From the IMG/VR virus record IMGVR_UViG_3300031758_000645, positions 1 to 22,110 of that record: 22,110 bases of DNA. The stretch is one strand, 5' to 3'. The notes under the pieces were generated by a model. It had not been told where the DNA came from. It searched no databases and saw nothing but the letters and a program-made list of their open reading frames with translations. How positions within the stretch are numbered: position 1 is the first letter of the stretch; each line of letters starts with the position of its first letter. This document shows, in pieces, positions 13,671 to 21,421 of this stretch. The stretch is from a virus. The translations under genes and the position numbers were made by a program.

Positions 13671-15844
13671 CAGGCCTGCACCACCGCTGCGACGCACAAC
13701 CAAGCCGCCGCGTTGGTGTTGTAGATGAAGCCGACGTGGTGCCACTTACCCGCGGTGGTGGCGGCCGGCAGCGCCGCGCCAGCTGCGACGTAAACACCGT
13801 TCCAGTTGATCGTCCGAGTCGTGCCGTTATCTTTGATGCGGATGACCAGCTTCTCGCCGTCGCTCGCCGTGCCGCTAGGCGCGGCGAGGGTCAAAGCGAC
13901 GGCCTGCGCCTGAATGCACACAACGTCGTTAGTGTCAGCGTTCGGCGTGACCGTAGACGCGGAGGTTACGGTCTGAACACCCGGCACTTCCTTGGCGGTC
14001 GCGCCCGTCACCAGACCCTTGGCGTTTACCGTGACGCTGCGGTAGGTGCCGGCGGTGACGCCGCTGTTGGCCAAGGTGGCTGCAAAAGAGCCGGTGCCAG
14101 AGCCGGTAACGTCTCCGGTAAGCGTTATCGTCTGGTCGCCCGAATTGGTGCCGGTCAGGCCGAGGTCGGTCTTGAGCGTGGCGAGGGTCTGCACTTCCGG
14201 TGCGCCGGTTGCTGCCGTCTTGCGGTAGAACACCGTGCCGGTTGCCACGTCCGCCATCTTGGCGAGCGTCACCGCGCTGTTGGCAATCGTGCCGGCCGCC
14301 GAGACGTTACCTGAACCGTTGAAGCTCACCGTCCACGACACATCGCCGGTTATGGTGATCGAGCGCGAGGTGGTCAGGGTTGCCGCGCTGCCAGTGGTGT
14401 TCTGGTTCAGCGTCGGCACATCAGCTGCCACCAGGGCGCGGAAGGTCGGAACGCCCGCGGTGCCGTTCGGCGCGGCCAGCACGAAGTTGGCCGTCTTCGA
14501 CCCGTAGGGGTTGACCGTGTCGCCGTAGGCAGTGGCCAGCGTCCAAGTCAGCGCCGCGCTGCCGTTGAAGGCGGTCCCCGACAGGCCCGAACCCGCCGTG
14601 AGCGAGTTGGTCGTGTTCGCCGTGATCGTGCCGCTCGCGCCCAGCGCAATCGCGGTGCCGTTCACCGTGACCGAGGAGTTGGTGAGCTTGGCGTTGGCGA
14701 TGCCGCCCGCCAGCATTGTGTTCGTTACCGCGTTGGCGGCAATGGTCGTCGCAAACGAGCCGGTGCCGCTGCCCGTCACATCGCCCGTCAGGGTAATGGT
14801 CTGGTCGCCCGTGTTTGTGCCGGAAAGGTTGGACCCCGTTACAGTGCCGCTTGCCGCAACCGATGAAGGCGTGATGGCCCCCAGCGTAAGCGTGATGGCC
14901 GGGGTTGTGGTAGCGGTCGCAACCGAACCCGAAACACCGTTGGCCGTGGTAACCGAAACGCTGGTGACGGTGCCGCTACCGCCGCCGCCGCCGGCTGGCG
15001 TCGCCCAGGTGCCGTCGCCGCGCCAGAAGGTCGTCGCGCTGGCCCCGGTGCCTCCGCCCAGACGGGCCACGGCGAGGTTGCCCGTCAGGTCTGCCGCGCT
15101 GCCCGTGGTCGCCACAGTCGCCAGGGCGTCGAGCTTCGTCTTGTCGGCCGCCGACATGAAGCCAGCAATTGAGGTCGAAGCGTTGCCGTGCGCCGCGCCG
15201 GTCGCGCCGATGTGGGTGGTGTTGACCTTGTCGTCCAGCGCGGTCTGCAACCCGGTCACATCCGCGATGACGTGGTTGTGGACCGACGCCGCGTAGCTGC
15301 CCGCCGTCTGCTTGCCGTCCAGCGCGGTCTGAAGCCCCGTAACGTCAGCAATGACGTGGTTGTGCGCGGACGGCGTGAACGTCGTCGGCTTGCCCGCCAA
15401 GTTGGTCCAGGTGAAGTTTGCCGTCGCCAGCTTGAGATCGAGCGCGGTCTGGAGGTCGGTCTGGCTCGACAGGGTGCCGGTGATCGACCCCCAGACCCCG
15501 GCGCCGCCGCCACCGCCACCGCCCACCGCCCAGTAGGTGTCGTAGTCAGCGGCGGAGAGCTTGGTCAGCACTTGGCCAGTGGAGCCGCCGGCTGGCACAG
15601 CCGTTGTTGCTGCTTCCGCCGCGCTGGCGGCTGCGGCGGCCGCGCTCGCGGCTGCTGCTTCCGCCGCCTGCCGCGCGTCCTCTTCGAACGCCTGCACAGC
15701 CGGCGAGGCGCCGCGACCGTAGAAGCTGGACGTGGCTCCGTCTACGCCGGTCGGCTCTTGCACGACCACGTTGCCGGGGGGAGTACCTCCCTCTTCCTGC
15801 TCCAGAGGAGGAGGGTTGCTCTGCGAGAAGAAGCCGCTGCCCAC
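13670..15844 (-). CDS. Long tail fibre protein
   Basis: A 724-aa fibre. Residues 1-55 are Pro/Gly-rich and may attach to the tail. Residues 52-80 are a poly-Ala/Glu helix, followed by a run of eight glycines (108-115). The shaft contains two HNHVIADVTGLQTALD units (161-176, 189-204); HxH motifs of this kind bind metal in trimeric phage fibres. It also has two GDQTITLTGDVTGSGTGSFA units (346-365, 569-588). The end (about 625-724) is a predicted beta-sandwich tip with two Cys. It starts at GTG immediately after the TAA of the adaptor gene; no better start is available. It is the first of three adjacent fibre-like genes and is likely the main receptor-binding fibre or its shaft. Confidence 0.82.
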   Translation of the reverse strand: MGSGFFSQSNPPPLEQEEGGTPPGNVVVQEPTGVDGATSSFYGRGASPAVQAFEEDARQAAEAAAASAAAAAASAAEAATTAVPAGGSTGQVLTKLSAADYDTYWAVGGGGGGGAGVWGSITGTLSSQTDLQTALDLKLATANFTWTNLAGKPTTFTPSAHNHVIADVTGLQTALDGKQTAGSYAASVHNHVIADVTGLQTALDDKVNTTHIGATGAAHGNASTSIAGFMSAADKTKLDALATVATTGSAADLTGNLAVARLGGGTGASATTFWRGDGTWATPAGGGGGSGTVTSVSVTTANGVSGSVATATTTPAITLTLGAITPSSVAASGTVTGSNLSGTNTGDQTITLTGDVTGSGTGSFATTIAANAVTNTMLAGGIANAKLTNSSVTVNGTAIALGASGTITANTTNSLTAGSGLSGTAFNGSAALTWTLATAYGDTVNPYGSKTANFVLAAPNGTAGVPTFRALVAADVPTLNQNTTGSAATLTTSRSITITGDVSWTVSFNGSGNVSAAGTIANSAVTLAKMADVATGTVFYRKTAATGAPEVQTLATLKTDLGLTGTNSGDQTITLTGDVTGSGTGSFAATLANSGVTAGTYRSVTVNAKGLVTGATAKEVPGVQTVTSASTVTPNADTNDVVCIQAQAVALTLAAPSGTASDGEKLVIRIKDNGTTRTINWNGVYVAAGAALPAATTAGKWHHVGFIYNTNAAAWLCVAAVVQA
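14081..14809 (-). repeat. Two copies of a 60-bp shaft unit in the long fibre
   Basis: Units at 14750-14809 and 14081-14140 encode nearly the same 20 residues (GDQTITLTGDVTG then SGTGSFA), 223 codons apart. The DNA differs at many third positions, so the protein repeat is maintained while the DNA has diverged. Confidence 0.7.
15233..15364 (-). repeat. HxH repeat pair in the long fibre
   Basis: Units at 15317-15364 and 15233-15280, 28 codons apart, encode HNHVIADVTGLQTALD. Each HNH would supply an HxH ligand set in a trimer. Confidence 0.75.
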
Positions 15845-16462
15845 TTAGTACCCGCTCAGGATCGTAGCGGTGCTGCCAGAGGTTTCAGCCTGGCGAGCGT
15901 GTTCGGTCAGGCGGTCCATCAGTTCAGTGAACTTGGCCTTCCAAAGGCCGACCTTATCGGCGCTCATGCCAAGATAGACCCCGCCTTCGACCAAGGCGCC
16001 GTACAGATAGAGATCCGGCGACAGCAGGAATACGCTGTTGGTCGCCACGGTGCCGGACAGCCGATCCGGTTCGGCGTAGTAGACCATCCTGAGATCGTCG
16101 CCGGTCGTGGTGGTGTCGCCAGGGTTGGGCCAGAACATCAACTGGCCGCTCTCGCGGGCGAAGTAGTACGGCTTGCCCGAGTGCGCGCCGCGGGTCTTGA
16201 GATCGGTCAGCGAGATGCGCTCGAGCGGCGAGTCGTTAAAGAACACGTCCTTCGCCTCGAGGAAGTCGGCTGGGATGTATGCCAGGCCGTCGCTGTCTGT
16301 GTCCAACAGCACGATGCGCTCCATCGTCGGGATGCGCAGCTTGTGGAAGATGTGGTTCTCAGCGAACGAGACAAAATCGGCCAAACGCGCATCGCTGATG
16401 TCGTCCCGGTTCAGCCAGTCGGCGATTGCCGTCTTCAGTTCACTGTAGTTAGCGACGCTCAC
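15845..16462 (-). CDS. Head-tail adaptor (connector) protein
   Basis: A 205-aa protein with a helical N-terminus (SELKTAIADWLNRDDISDARL, about 7-28, then FVSFAENHIFHKLRI) and a central beta region (ERIVLLDTDSDGLAYIPADF, about 48-68). This pattern is typical of the adaptor proteins that sit below the portal in podoviruses such as SU10 and P22-like phages. The C-terminal helix (about 165-195, LWKAKFTELMDRLTEHARQA) fits the adaptor bundle. It lies between the capsid region and the tail genes, as expected. The start is GTG in a GTGA overlap with the 100-aa gene. A different small connector role cannot be excluded. Confidence 0.75.
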   Translation of the reverse strand: MSVANYSELKTAIADWLNRDDISDARLADFVSFAENHIFHKLRIPTMERIVLLDTDSDGLAYIPADFLEAKDVFFNDSPLERISLTDLKTRGAHSGKPYYFARESGQLMFWPNPGDTTTTGDDLRMVYYAEPDRLSGTVATNSVFLLSPDLYLYGALVEGGVYLGMSADKVGLWKAKFTELMDRLTEHARQAETSGSTATILSGY

Positions 16463-16761
16463 AGCTTACCTCCGCGGGTGCGGAGATATGCATAGTCTGG
16501 ATCGTTGAGCAACGCAACCATGCGGATCTTGTCTTCCGGCGTGGGCGCCATCGCGTTGATGCCGTATTTCTGTTTCCACTCAAGCACGACCGCCATCGGG
16601 ATGCTGGCCACGCGAGCGAAGTCGCCAAAGCGGGAGCCGATGCTGTCGGCCTGCGCGCGCCGATTGGCGTCAAGAATGGAGGACACGTCCTGCGTGTGGC
16701 GAAGGACGTGCTTGCCTTCCGCCGCGTCAAACTCGAGGGTGGTTTTGACTTCGTCGGACAT
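16459..16761 (-). CDS. 100-aa head-region protein, function unknown
   Basis: A small soluble protein just after the capsid gene. The N-terminal part (TLEFDAAEGKHVLRHTQDVS) is beta-like. The centre (SILDANRRAQADSIGSRFGDFARV) and the segment VVLEWKQKYGINAM suggest helices. It ends with a compact NDPDYAYLRTRGGKL. No family is recognised. Its position between capsid and adaptor suggests a minor head or head-completion role. It begins 61 bp after the capsid stop, beyond a stable hairpin, with no strong Shine-Dalgarno site. Its level may therefore be set by readthrough of that hairpin. Confidence 0.65.
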   Translation of the reverse strand: MSDEVKTTLEFDAAEGKHVLRHTQDVSSILDANRRAQADSIGSRFGDFARVASIPMAVVLEWKQKYGINAMAPTPEDKIRMVALLNDPDYAYLRTRGGKL

Positions 16762-16777
16762 CTCTGAACTTTCAATT

Positions 16778-16813
16778 GGGGAGAGAGGGCCGACCCGAAG
16801 GCCGACCCTCCCC
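16778..16813 (-). terminator. Hairpin with UUCG loop after the capsid gene
   Basis: Read on the minus strand, the RNA forms an unbroken stem of about 11 pairs (with two G-U wobbles) closed by C(UUCG)G. The stem is extended by a GGGG/CCCC pairing with a small bulge. It lies about 9 nt after the capsid stop (16823-16825). No U-tract follows (AAUUGAAAG), so it is not a standard intrinsic terminator. It may act as a partial terminator, an RNA-stability element at the capsid 3' end, or an attenuator before the 100-aa gene. Confidence 0.55.
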
Positions 16814-16822
16814 AGTTCCGAC

Positions 16823-17722
16823 TTAGGCAGTCAGATCCTTGGCCAGACCCGACGCCTCGTCGTTTTCGCAAACGAGGGTCAGTTCGGTCAGCATCATGCG
16901 CTTGTCGCTGTCGCCGTCCTTAGCGAGGACGGTGGTCGACATCGGGCGCAGAACCGCACGGCTCCAGTACTCGGTGTCGAGGACCATGGCAGTGTTGGCG
17001 TTCAGGAAGCGGTTCGGAACCACTGCGACTTCGCCGAACGGCGAGACGTAGAGGTCAACCGCGTTCACGACCTTCTTCTGCATGCCGAAGTCGCGGGTGC
17101 GACCCGAGGCAGCAGCGAAGCCAGCCACGATCAGCGAGTGCGACGGGGTCACCTGGAGCTGGTTCGGCATACCGCCAGCGGTGAACACCTTCTGCATCAC
17201 GTCGAGCAGGATGGTTTCGGTGAAGGCGCGGTTACCCGCGTTGCTGTTGGTCGTCGCAGCAGCGATCTGGTTCTGCGCCGAAGTCAGCTGGCGGGCGGTC
17301 GAACCGTTACCGGCAGTACCTGCCTGGCCGGCACCAACCATCGCGTACTCGATGTCGCGCTTCAGTTCCTTGCCCTTCTTGGCAACGAGACGAGCAAGCT
17401 CGTCCGCGCGGCCGTACAGACCAATGGCCTGCGAAGTGCCGGAAACTTCCACGACCTTCTTGAAGATCTGCGTGTTGGCAGACTTGATGGTCGTGTCGGT
17501 GGCCGAAGCAGTACCAGCTGCCGCGCCTTCAACAACCGCGTTAGCGGCCGGCGAGTCCAGCTTGTCCTGCTGCCACTGGTGAACAGTAGCCTTGGCCTTG
17601 CCGGTGCCGATGGACGAAAGGAAGGGAGTGTCGGTCGGCGAGATGTCGTAGATGATGTCTTCGACGTCTTCGCGCTTGCCGACGAGATCGTAGGTCTTTG
17701 CGACCCCAGTGATAGTAGCCAT
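16823..17722 (-). CDS. Major capsid protein (SU10/DUF5309-like)
   Basis: A 299-aa protein that builds the icosahedral or elongated head. The opening region (residues 15-42, GKREDVEDIIYDISPTDTPF then LSSIGTGKA) followed by HQWQQDKLDSP is characteristic of the DUF5309/SU10-type major head proteins with an HK97-like fold. The central part is helical (FKKVVEVSGTSQAIGLYGRA, about 87-106). The C-terminal half has the expected beta-rich P-domain-like stretch (VDLYVSPFGEVAVVPNRFL). It has no HK97-type protease gene beside it. It directly follows the scaffold gene (8-bp gap), with GAGG 11 nt upstream of the ATG, and is followed by a strong hairpin. The family call rests on remembered sequence pattern. 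Confidence 0.85.
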   Translation of the reverse strand: MATITGVAKTYDLVGKREDVEDIIYDISPTDTPFLSSIGTGKAKATVHQWQQDKLDSPAANAVVEGAAAGTASATDTTIKSANTQIFKKVVEVSGTSQAIGLYGRADELARLVAKKGKELKRDIEYAMVGAGQAGTAGNGSTARQLTSAQNQIAAATTNSNAGNRAFTETILLDVMQKVFTAGGMPNQLQVTPSHSLIVAGFAAASGRTRDFGMQKKVVNAVDLYVSPFGEVAVVPNRFLNANTAMVLDTEYWSRAVLRPMSTTVLAKDGDSDKRMMLTELTLVCENDEASGLAKDLTA

Positions 17723-17730
17723 GATTCGTG

Positions 17731-18711
17731 TTACCTCAAGCGATTGGCCAAGAGTGCCACTGCGTCATCGACCTTGCCCGTCTGCCGAAGCCGCTCGCGC
17801 TGCTTCGTGTTCTGCTTCCGGTTGTTGACGATCTTCGCTTCTGCGGCCTTCTTGTCCGACAATGTACGAGTAGGCGCCACCTTGACGGTTTTCTCGGTAG
17901 CTACCTTGCGACCCCTGTCGTACTGCATGGCCAGCCAGATGGACCGAATCGCGCGGTGGTCGGCGATGTTGTTGAACTCATCCGGCTTGAAACCCAGTTC
18001 ATTCTGGGCGTACTCGCCGATCTGAGCGTACAACTCGTTGTTCCAGCCAGGGATGGCGGTCTTCAAGATCGCCACGGATTCCTTGGCTTGCGCCTTCAGC
18101 GCAGTTTCCTGCGCCTGCTTGGTCCGCTGTACGAAGTCTTCAGTCTGCTGGCGGATGCCGTTGAACAGAGCAGAGGATTGTTCGTACGCAGCTTTGGCCT
18201 GACGGTACTGGTCAGGGTTTTCCGCTGCTGCGCGCTCCCAATCAACGCTTTCGAAACGCTGAATGTCGGCGCCCACGGCGGTCAGGATGCTGTTCAGCGA
18301 GGAAGCGAAATACTGCCGTTCATCTTCGGCGGCCTTCCGTTGTTCCGCGACTGCCTGCGTCTTCCTGGTGTAGTCGGCCTGACGGAGGTATCCGAGTTTG
18401 ACCTCTTCAACGTCGACCTTTTCTCCGTCGATCTCTAGGAACTCGGGTTCCTTGGCGTCGTCGGGTTCAGAGTCGTCGTCTGATTCCTCTTCGGTATCGG
18501 CTTCTCCCTCTTCGTCCTCGGTTTGGCCATCTTCGGCTTCCTCGGACTCTTCGGTATCGGCTTCAACCTCGTCCTCAACTACTGCGTCGCCCTCGTCGGG
18601 CTGATCATCGGCTTCGGCGTCCAGGTTGTCCGATACTTCGGGGCTGGAAAGGACCGCGGCCAAACGCTCTTCTACGCTCGGTGCAGAGTCCGCTTGGGTT
18701 TGCTCTGTCAA
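17731..18711 (-). CDS. Capsid scaffolding protein
   Basis: A 326-aa protein that probably directs capsid assembly and is then lost. It has a strongly acidic N-terminal third (about 25-90, runs of Glu and Asp), a GYLRQADYTRKTQ motif near 106-118 that is common in podophage scaffolds, a long Ala/Gln/Glu-rich coiled-coil middle (about 118-205), and a basic C-terminus (KKAAEAKIVNNRKQNTKQRE, then LLANRLR) that would bind the coat protein. Position directly before the capsid gene supports it. The start is TTG at 18711, with AGGAG 7 nt upstream; no ATG or GTG fits better. The rare start may lower its output relative to capsid. Confidence 0.83.
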   Translation of the reverse strand: MTEQTQADSAPSVEERLAAVLSSPEVSDNLDAEADDQPDEGDAVVEDEVEADTEESEEAEDGQTEDEEGEADTEEESDDDSEPDDAKEPEFLEIDGEKVDVEEVKLGYLRQADYTRKTQAVAEQRKAAEDERQYFASSLNSILTAVGADIQRFESVDWERAAAENPDQYRQAKAAYEQSSALFNGIRQQTEDFVQRTKQAQETALKAQAKESVAILKTAIPGWNNELYAQIGEYAQNELGFKPDEFNNIADHRAIRSIWLAMQYDRGRKVATEKTVKVAPTRTLSDKKAAEAKIVNNRKQNTKQRERLRQTGKVDDAVALLANRLR

Positions 18712-18718
18712 CTCAAGT

Positions 18719-18723
18719 CTCCT
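18719..18723 (-). promoter_or_regulatory. Shine-Dalgarno site deciding the TTG start of the scaffold
   Basis: AGGAG on the minus strand, 7 nt before the TTG at 18711. The same 7-nt spacing is seen for several other genes here, which supports TTG as the true start. Confidence 0.6.
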
Positions 18724-18730
18724 ATCTAAA

Positions 18731-18985
18731 TCAATCGTCGCTCTCGTTCAACACCAAATGGTTGATGCGGGATGCGATATTGTTAACGAACATCTGCGAT
18801 GCGCGGTGCAGATGGTAGAGAGTTTCACGCTCCCCCACCGCGCTGGGGTCGGTCATGAACATTTGCTTCTCGAGGTCGGCCATAAGGTTGGCGAACGCAT
18901 CGTTGAACGCATCGTTCTGGAGCAGCCGCGAAGCTTGGTCGGCCAGGTGCTGGGCGTCAGTTACCGGGGTCAGGTCGATGCTCAC
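18731..18985 (-). CDS. 84-aa head-region protein, function unknown
   Basis: A small acidic, helix-rich protein starting at GTG in a GTGA overlap with the 95-aa gene. It contains QHLADQASRLLQNDAFNDAF, then ANLMADLEKQMF, then a second helix region (GERETLYHLHRASQMFVNNI). The paired-helix layout with a conserved-looking DAFNDAF resembles small proteins that lie between portal and scaffold in many podophages, whose function is not established. No catalytic motif is seen. Confidence 0.65.
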   Translation of the reverse strand: MSIDLTPVTDAQHLADQASRLLQNDAFNDAFANLMADLEKQMFMTDPSAVGERETLYHLHRASQMFVNNIASRINHLVLNESDD

Positions 18986-19269
18986 TTGCGATTCCCCTTC
19001 CGCGGCTGGGCCGGCGGCAGTTCGATGTCGACAAAACCGATCAGGCTGTCGGTCAGCACGTCGAGATCGGCGGCCTTCCTGTCCTCGTCGCGCTTGTCGG
19101 TCATCTCCTGCGTGATTTCGCGCTCACGGCGTTCGCCGTTGACTGCCGGCGCGTACTTCAGGGAGGTGTAATCCTTGATCATCGCCCGGTACTGCTCGCG
19201 CTTGACGGTGGCCAAGTCCTGACCCTTCATCTTGCGCTGGAAGGCGGCTACTGCCTTGTCAAAGTCCAT
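18982..19269 (-). CDS. 95-aa head-region protein, function unknown
   Basis: A small charged protein (MDFDKAVAAFQRKMKGQDLA, then many Arg/Glu) between portal and the 84-aa gene. The start at 19269 shares its A with the portal stop (TGATG), so it is probably made by re-initiation. The frame is open for another 160 codons upstream, but that part lies inside the portal gene in the wrong frame and should not be counted. Residues 46-68 are highly charged and helical. The end (ELPPAQPRKGNRK) is Pro/Lys-rich and likely disordered. No family is recognised. Confidence 0.65.
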   Translation of the reverse strand: MDFDKAVAAFQRKMKGQDLATVKREQYRAMIKDYTSLKYAPAVNGERREREITQEMTDKRDEDRKAADLDVLTDSLIGFVDIELPPAQPRKGNRK

Positions 19270-21413
19270 CAGCTGTTGTCCTTGTGTTCCATCGCCATGC
19301 GTTGGTTCTCGGCTTGGATCGTTTCCACCTTCATGCGGTGGCGAAGCTCCATCGCGCTGAGAGCCGTGTCCGTGTCGAACTTCTCTGCCTCGTCGCCGAC
19401 TTGCTGCGCGCGGAGAATGAAGTCGTTCTTGGCGATCTGGATGTCGAGCAGCAGGCGGTCTTCGTCGATCTGGAGCTTGGCGGCGTCGATCTGTACCTTC
19501 TGCTCGCCAGTGGCCACCTTGCGGTCCTCGAACTCGAGCTTCTTCATCTCGAACTGCTGCGCCATCTGCTTGTCCTGCTCGGCCTTCTGCGCGGCCTGCC
19601 GCTGGCCCTGCTGGTATTCGGGCGTCTGCGGCGAGAGCAGGAACTTGTCGGCGCCCTTCAGGCCCATCAGGTCCATCGCGCGCGACAGCAGCGCGTAACG
19701 CTGCGGCACCTGATACATCCCGCCCAGCGTCGGATCCTGCGGGTTGGCCGTCCACATCTGGTCAAGCATCGTCAGAGTGCGCGCTTCGGCCGCGCGGGCG
19801 TCAGGAGTGAGCGCCACGGCCACTTCCATCTCGGTGCGGTCCTTGAGTTCGCGCGGGTCGATCTCGACGAACTGGCCTTCCAGCTGCACCATCTTCGGCT
19901 GGGCGTCGTTCTCAATGGACAGCCGGTACAGGTCGTACATCAGCGGCTTGAGGAAGCACTCGGCGAAGTTGCGCGCCATCACCATCGTGCGGCGGTTGCT
20001 GGCATTCATATAGCGCGTGATCAGGTCGCTGCTGTTCTGCTTGCTGACCACGTCGGAGTCGAGGCCCTTCGACATACGGCTCGAGCCGCTGCGCTGCTCC
20101 TTCTCCTGCTCCAGCAGTTCCATCGTCGTGAAGACGTTGGGGCTGATCTGCGGCGTATTCAGCGGCTGGACGACCGACGTCGGGTCCATCGCGTTCACGT
20201 CGATCACCGCGCCGACCTTGTTGTCGATCAGGTCGCGCGGGTTCCGAACCAACGAAAGGTTGGCAAGCCAACGTGTCGTGTTCGTCATGAAGGCGTTGTC
20301 GATCACGCTGCGCTTCAGCGACGACTGGCTCTTCTGGATGTCCAGCAGCACGTCGGCCAGGCTAAGGCCCACAGCCTTGTGCGGGATCGGGAACGGACAC
20401 CAGCCGCGGAACGGGTGGCTCTCGACCTTCTCCATGTCCAGCAGAACGCGCTTGGAGTGGATGACTTTGGCGGTGCAGCGCGCGTCGACCGCGGGGTCGT
20501 AGATGCGGATGTAGCTCTCGTAGACGGTGACGAACGAGCGGTTCGGGTGATCGTCGCTCATCCGGGTGTTCTCGGAGAACTCGTCGTAGCTGTCCCGGCC
20601 GGTGGTCGAGTCGCGGTACGGATCCATCTCCTCGTCCAGCTTCTCGACCTTTTCCGGGTCGTAGCCGTCCTCGAGAAGTTCGCCGATTTCCTTTTCGTGG
20701 CGGTAGGAGACGAAGTCGGCATCCGCCAGTGACTTGGCGCGCGGGCTGATGTACAGCCGCTCGGGTTCGCAGTTGACGACGCGCACTTGGCTCTTGTCGA
20801 TGCGGCGCTTGAGCTTACCACCGTAGATTGTAACGGCGGGCGCGACAAGCATCCCGTTGACCGGATCGACCACCGCCTCTTGCAGGGTTTCTTGTTCAAT
20901 CTCGGTGATCTCGACATCGGGCTGGGACGCCAGGCCGACAAACTCAGGCTCCGACAGGCCGGCGAACCGCTCTTCGGTGTAGGTGACGCGGCTGTCCCAC
21001 CACCGCTTCACTACACCCAGTTTCGCCACCAGGCCGTCGTGAACGGTGTCGTGGAGGATCTGGTAGCCCTCGTTCTGCCGGTAAAACAGGTAGTTGACCC
21101 AAGCCGTCGCCTGCCGCGCCTTCTCCACGTCCTGGTTGGTCTGCGGCATGAACTCGACCACGCGCCGGTCGGCGGTGAAGGTGTCGAGCATCAGCGCCTT
21201 GGTCGACTCGACAGCGTCAAACACGTCACGACTGACGTGCTGGCTGCGGCCCTTGATCTCATTGCCCAGCGGCTCGCCGTAGTAGTACCGATGCGCCTTC
21301 TCGCGCTGCTCGCCGATCAGCGACTCGGTGTAGGTGTCCGCGGACTCGAGATTTTGCTCGAGCAATGCCAGCAGTTCTTCCTCAGTAAGCTCTTCGGTTT
21401 TGATTTCGGGCAT
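19269..21413 (-). CDS. Portal protein
   Basis: A 714-aa portal, the dodecameric ring through which DNA enters and leaves the head. Recognisable parts include the opening EELLALLEQNLESADTYTES (about 12-31), YYYGEPLGNEIKGRSQHVSR (about 48-67), VFDAVESTKALMLDTFTADR, and the helical DVLLDIQKSQSSLKRSVIDN region. The C-terminal 110 residues (about 600-714) are an almost uninterrupted charged, Gln-rich helix (EQDKQMAQQFEMKKLEFEDR), as in the barrel of P22-like portals. Length also fits that class. It starts at ATG with AGGA 8 nt upstream, 8 bp after the terminase stop, in the usual terminase-portal order. Confidence 0.9.
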   Translation of the reverse strand: MPEIKTEELTEEELLALLEQNLESADTYTESLIGEQREKAHRYYYGEPLGNEIKGRSQHVSRDVFDAVESTKALMLDTFTADRRVVEFMPQTNQDVEKARQATAWVNYLFYRQNEGYQILHDTVHDGLVAKLGVVKRWWDSRVTYTEERFAGLSEPEFVGLASQPDVEITEIEQETLQEAVVDPVNGMLVAPAVTIYGGKLKRRIDKSQVRVVNCEPERLYISPRAKSLADADFVSYRHEKEIGELLEDGYDPEKVEKLDEEMDPYRDSTTGRDSYDEFSENTRMSDDHPNRSFVTVYESYIRIYDPAVDARCTAKVIHSKRVLLDMEKVESHPFRGWCPFPIPHKAVGLSLADVLLDIQKSQSSLKRSVIDNAFMTNTTRWLANLSLVRNPRDLIDNKVGAVIDVNAMDPTSVVQPLNTPQISPNVFTTMELLEQEKEQRSGSSRMSKGLDSDVVSKQNSSDLITRYMNASNRRTMVMARNFAECFLKPLMYDLYRLSIENDAQPKMVQLEGQFVEIDPRELKDRTEMEVAVALTPDARAAEARTLTMLDQMWTANPQDPTLGGMYQVPQRYALLSRAMDLMGLKGADKFLLSPQTPEYQQGQRQAAQKAEQDKQMAQQFEMKKLEFEDRKVATGEQKVQIDAAKLQIDEDRLLLDIQIAKNDFILRAQQVGDEAEKFDTDTALSAMELRHRMKVETIQAENQRMAMEHKDNS

Positions 21414-21421
21414 GGCTCGTC

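Noticed and set aside
15188-18025. Plus-strand open frames of 435 and 506 codons opposite fibre, adaptor, capsid and scaffold genes
   Set aside because: Both are antisense shadows of well-supported structural genes and lack recognisable domains or start signals.
19270-19755. Upstream extension of the 95-aa gene inside portal
   Set aside because: It is out of frame with the portal gene, Arg/Ala/Gly-rich and low in hydrophobics. The TGATG junction supports the start at 19269.
19284-20732. Plus-strand frame of 482 codons opposite the portal
   Set aside because: Antisense of a confident portal gene, rich in Leu/Val/His/Arg with no motif.
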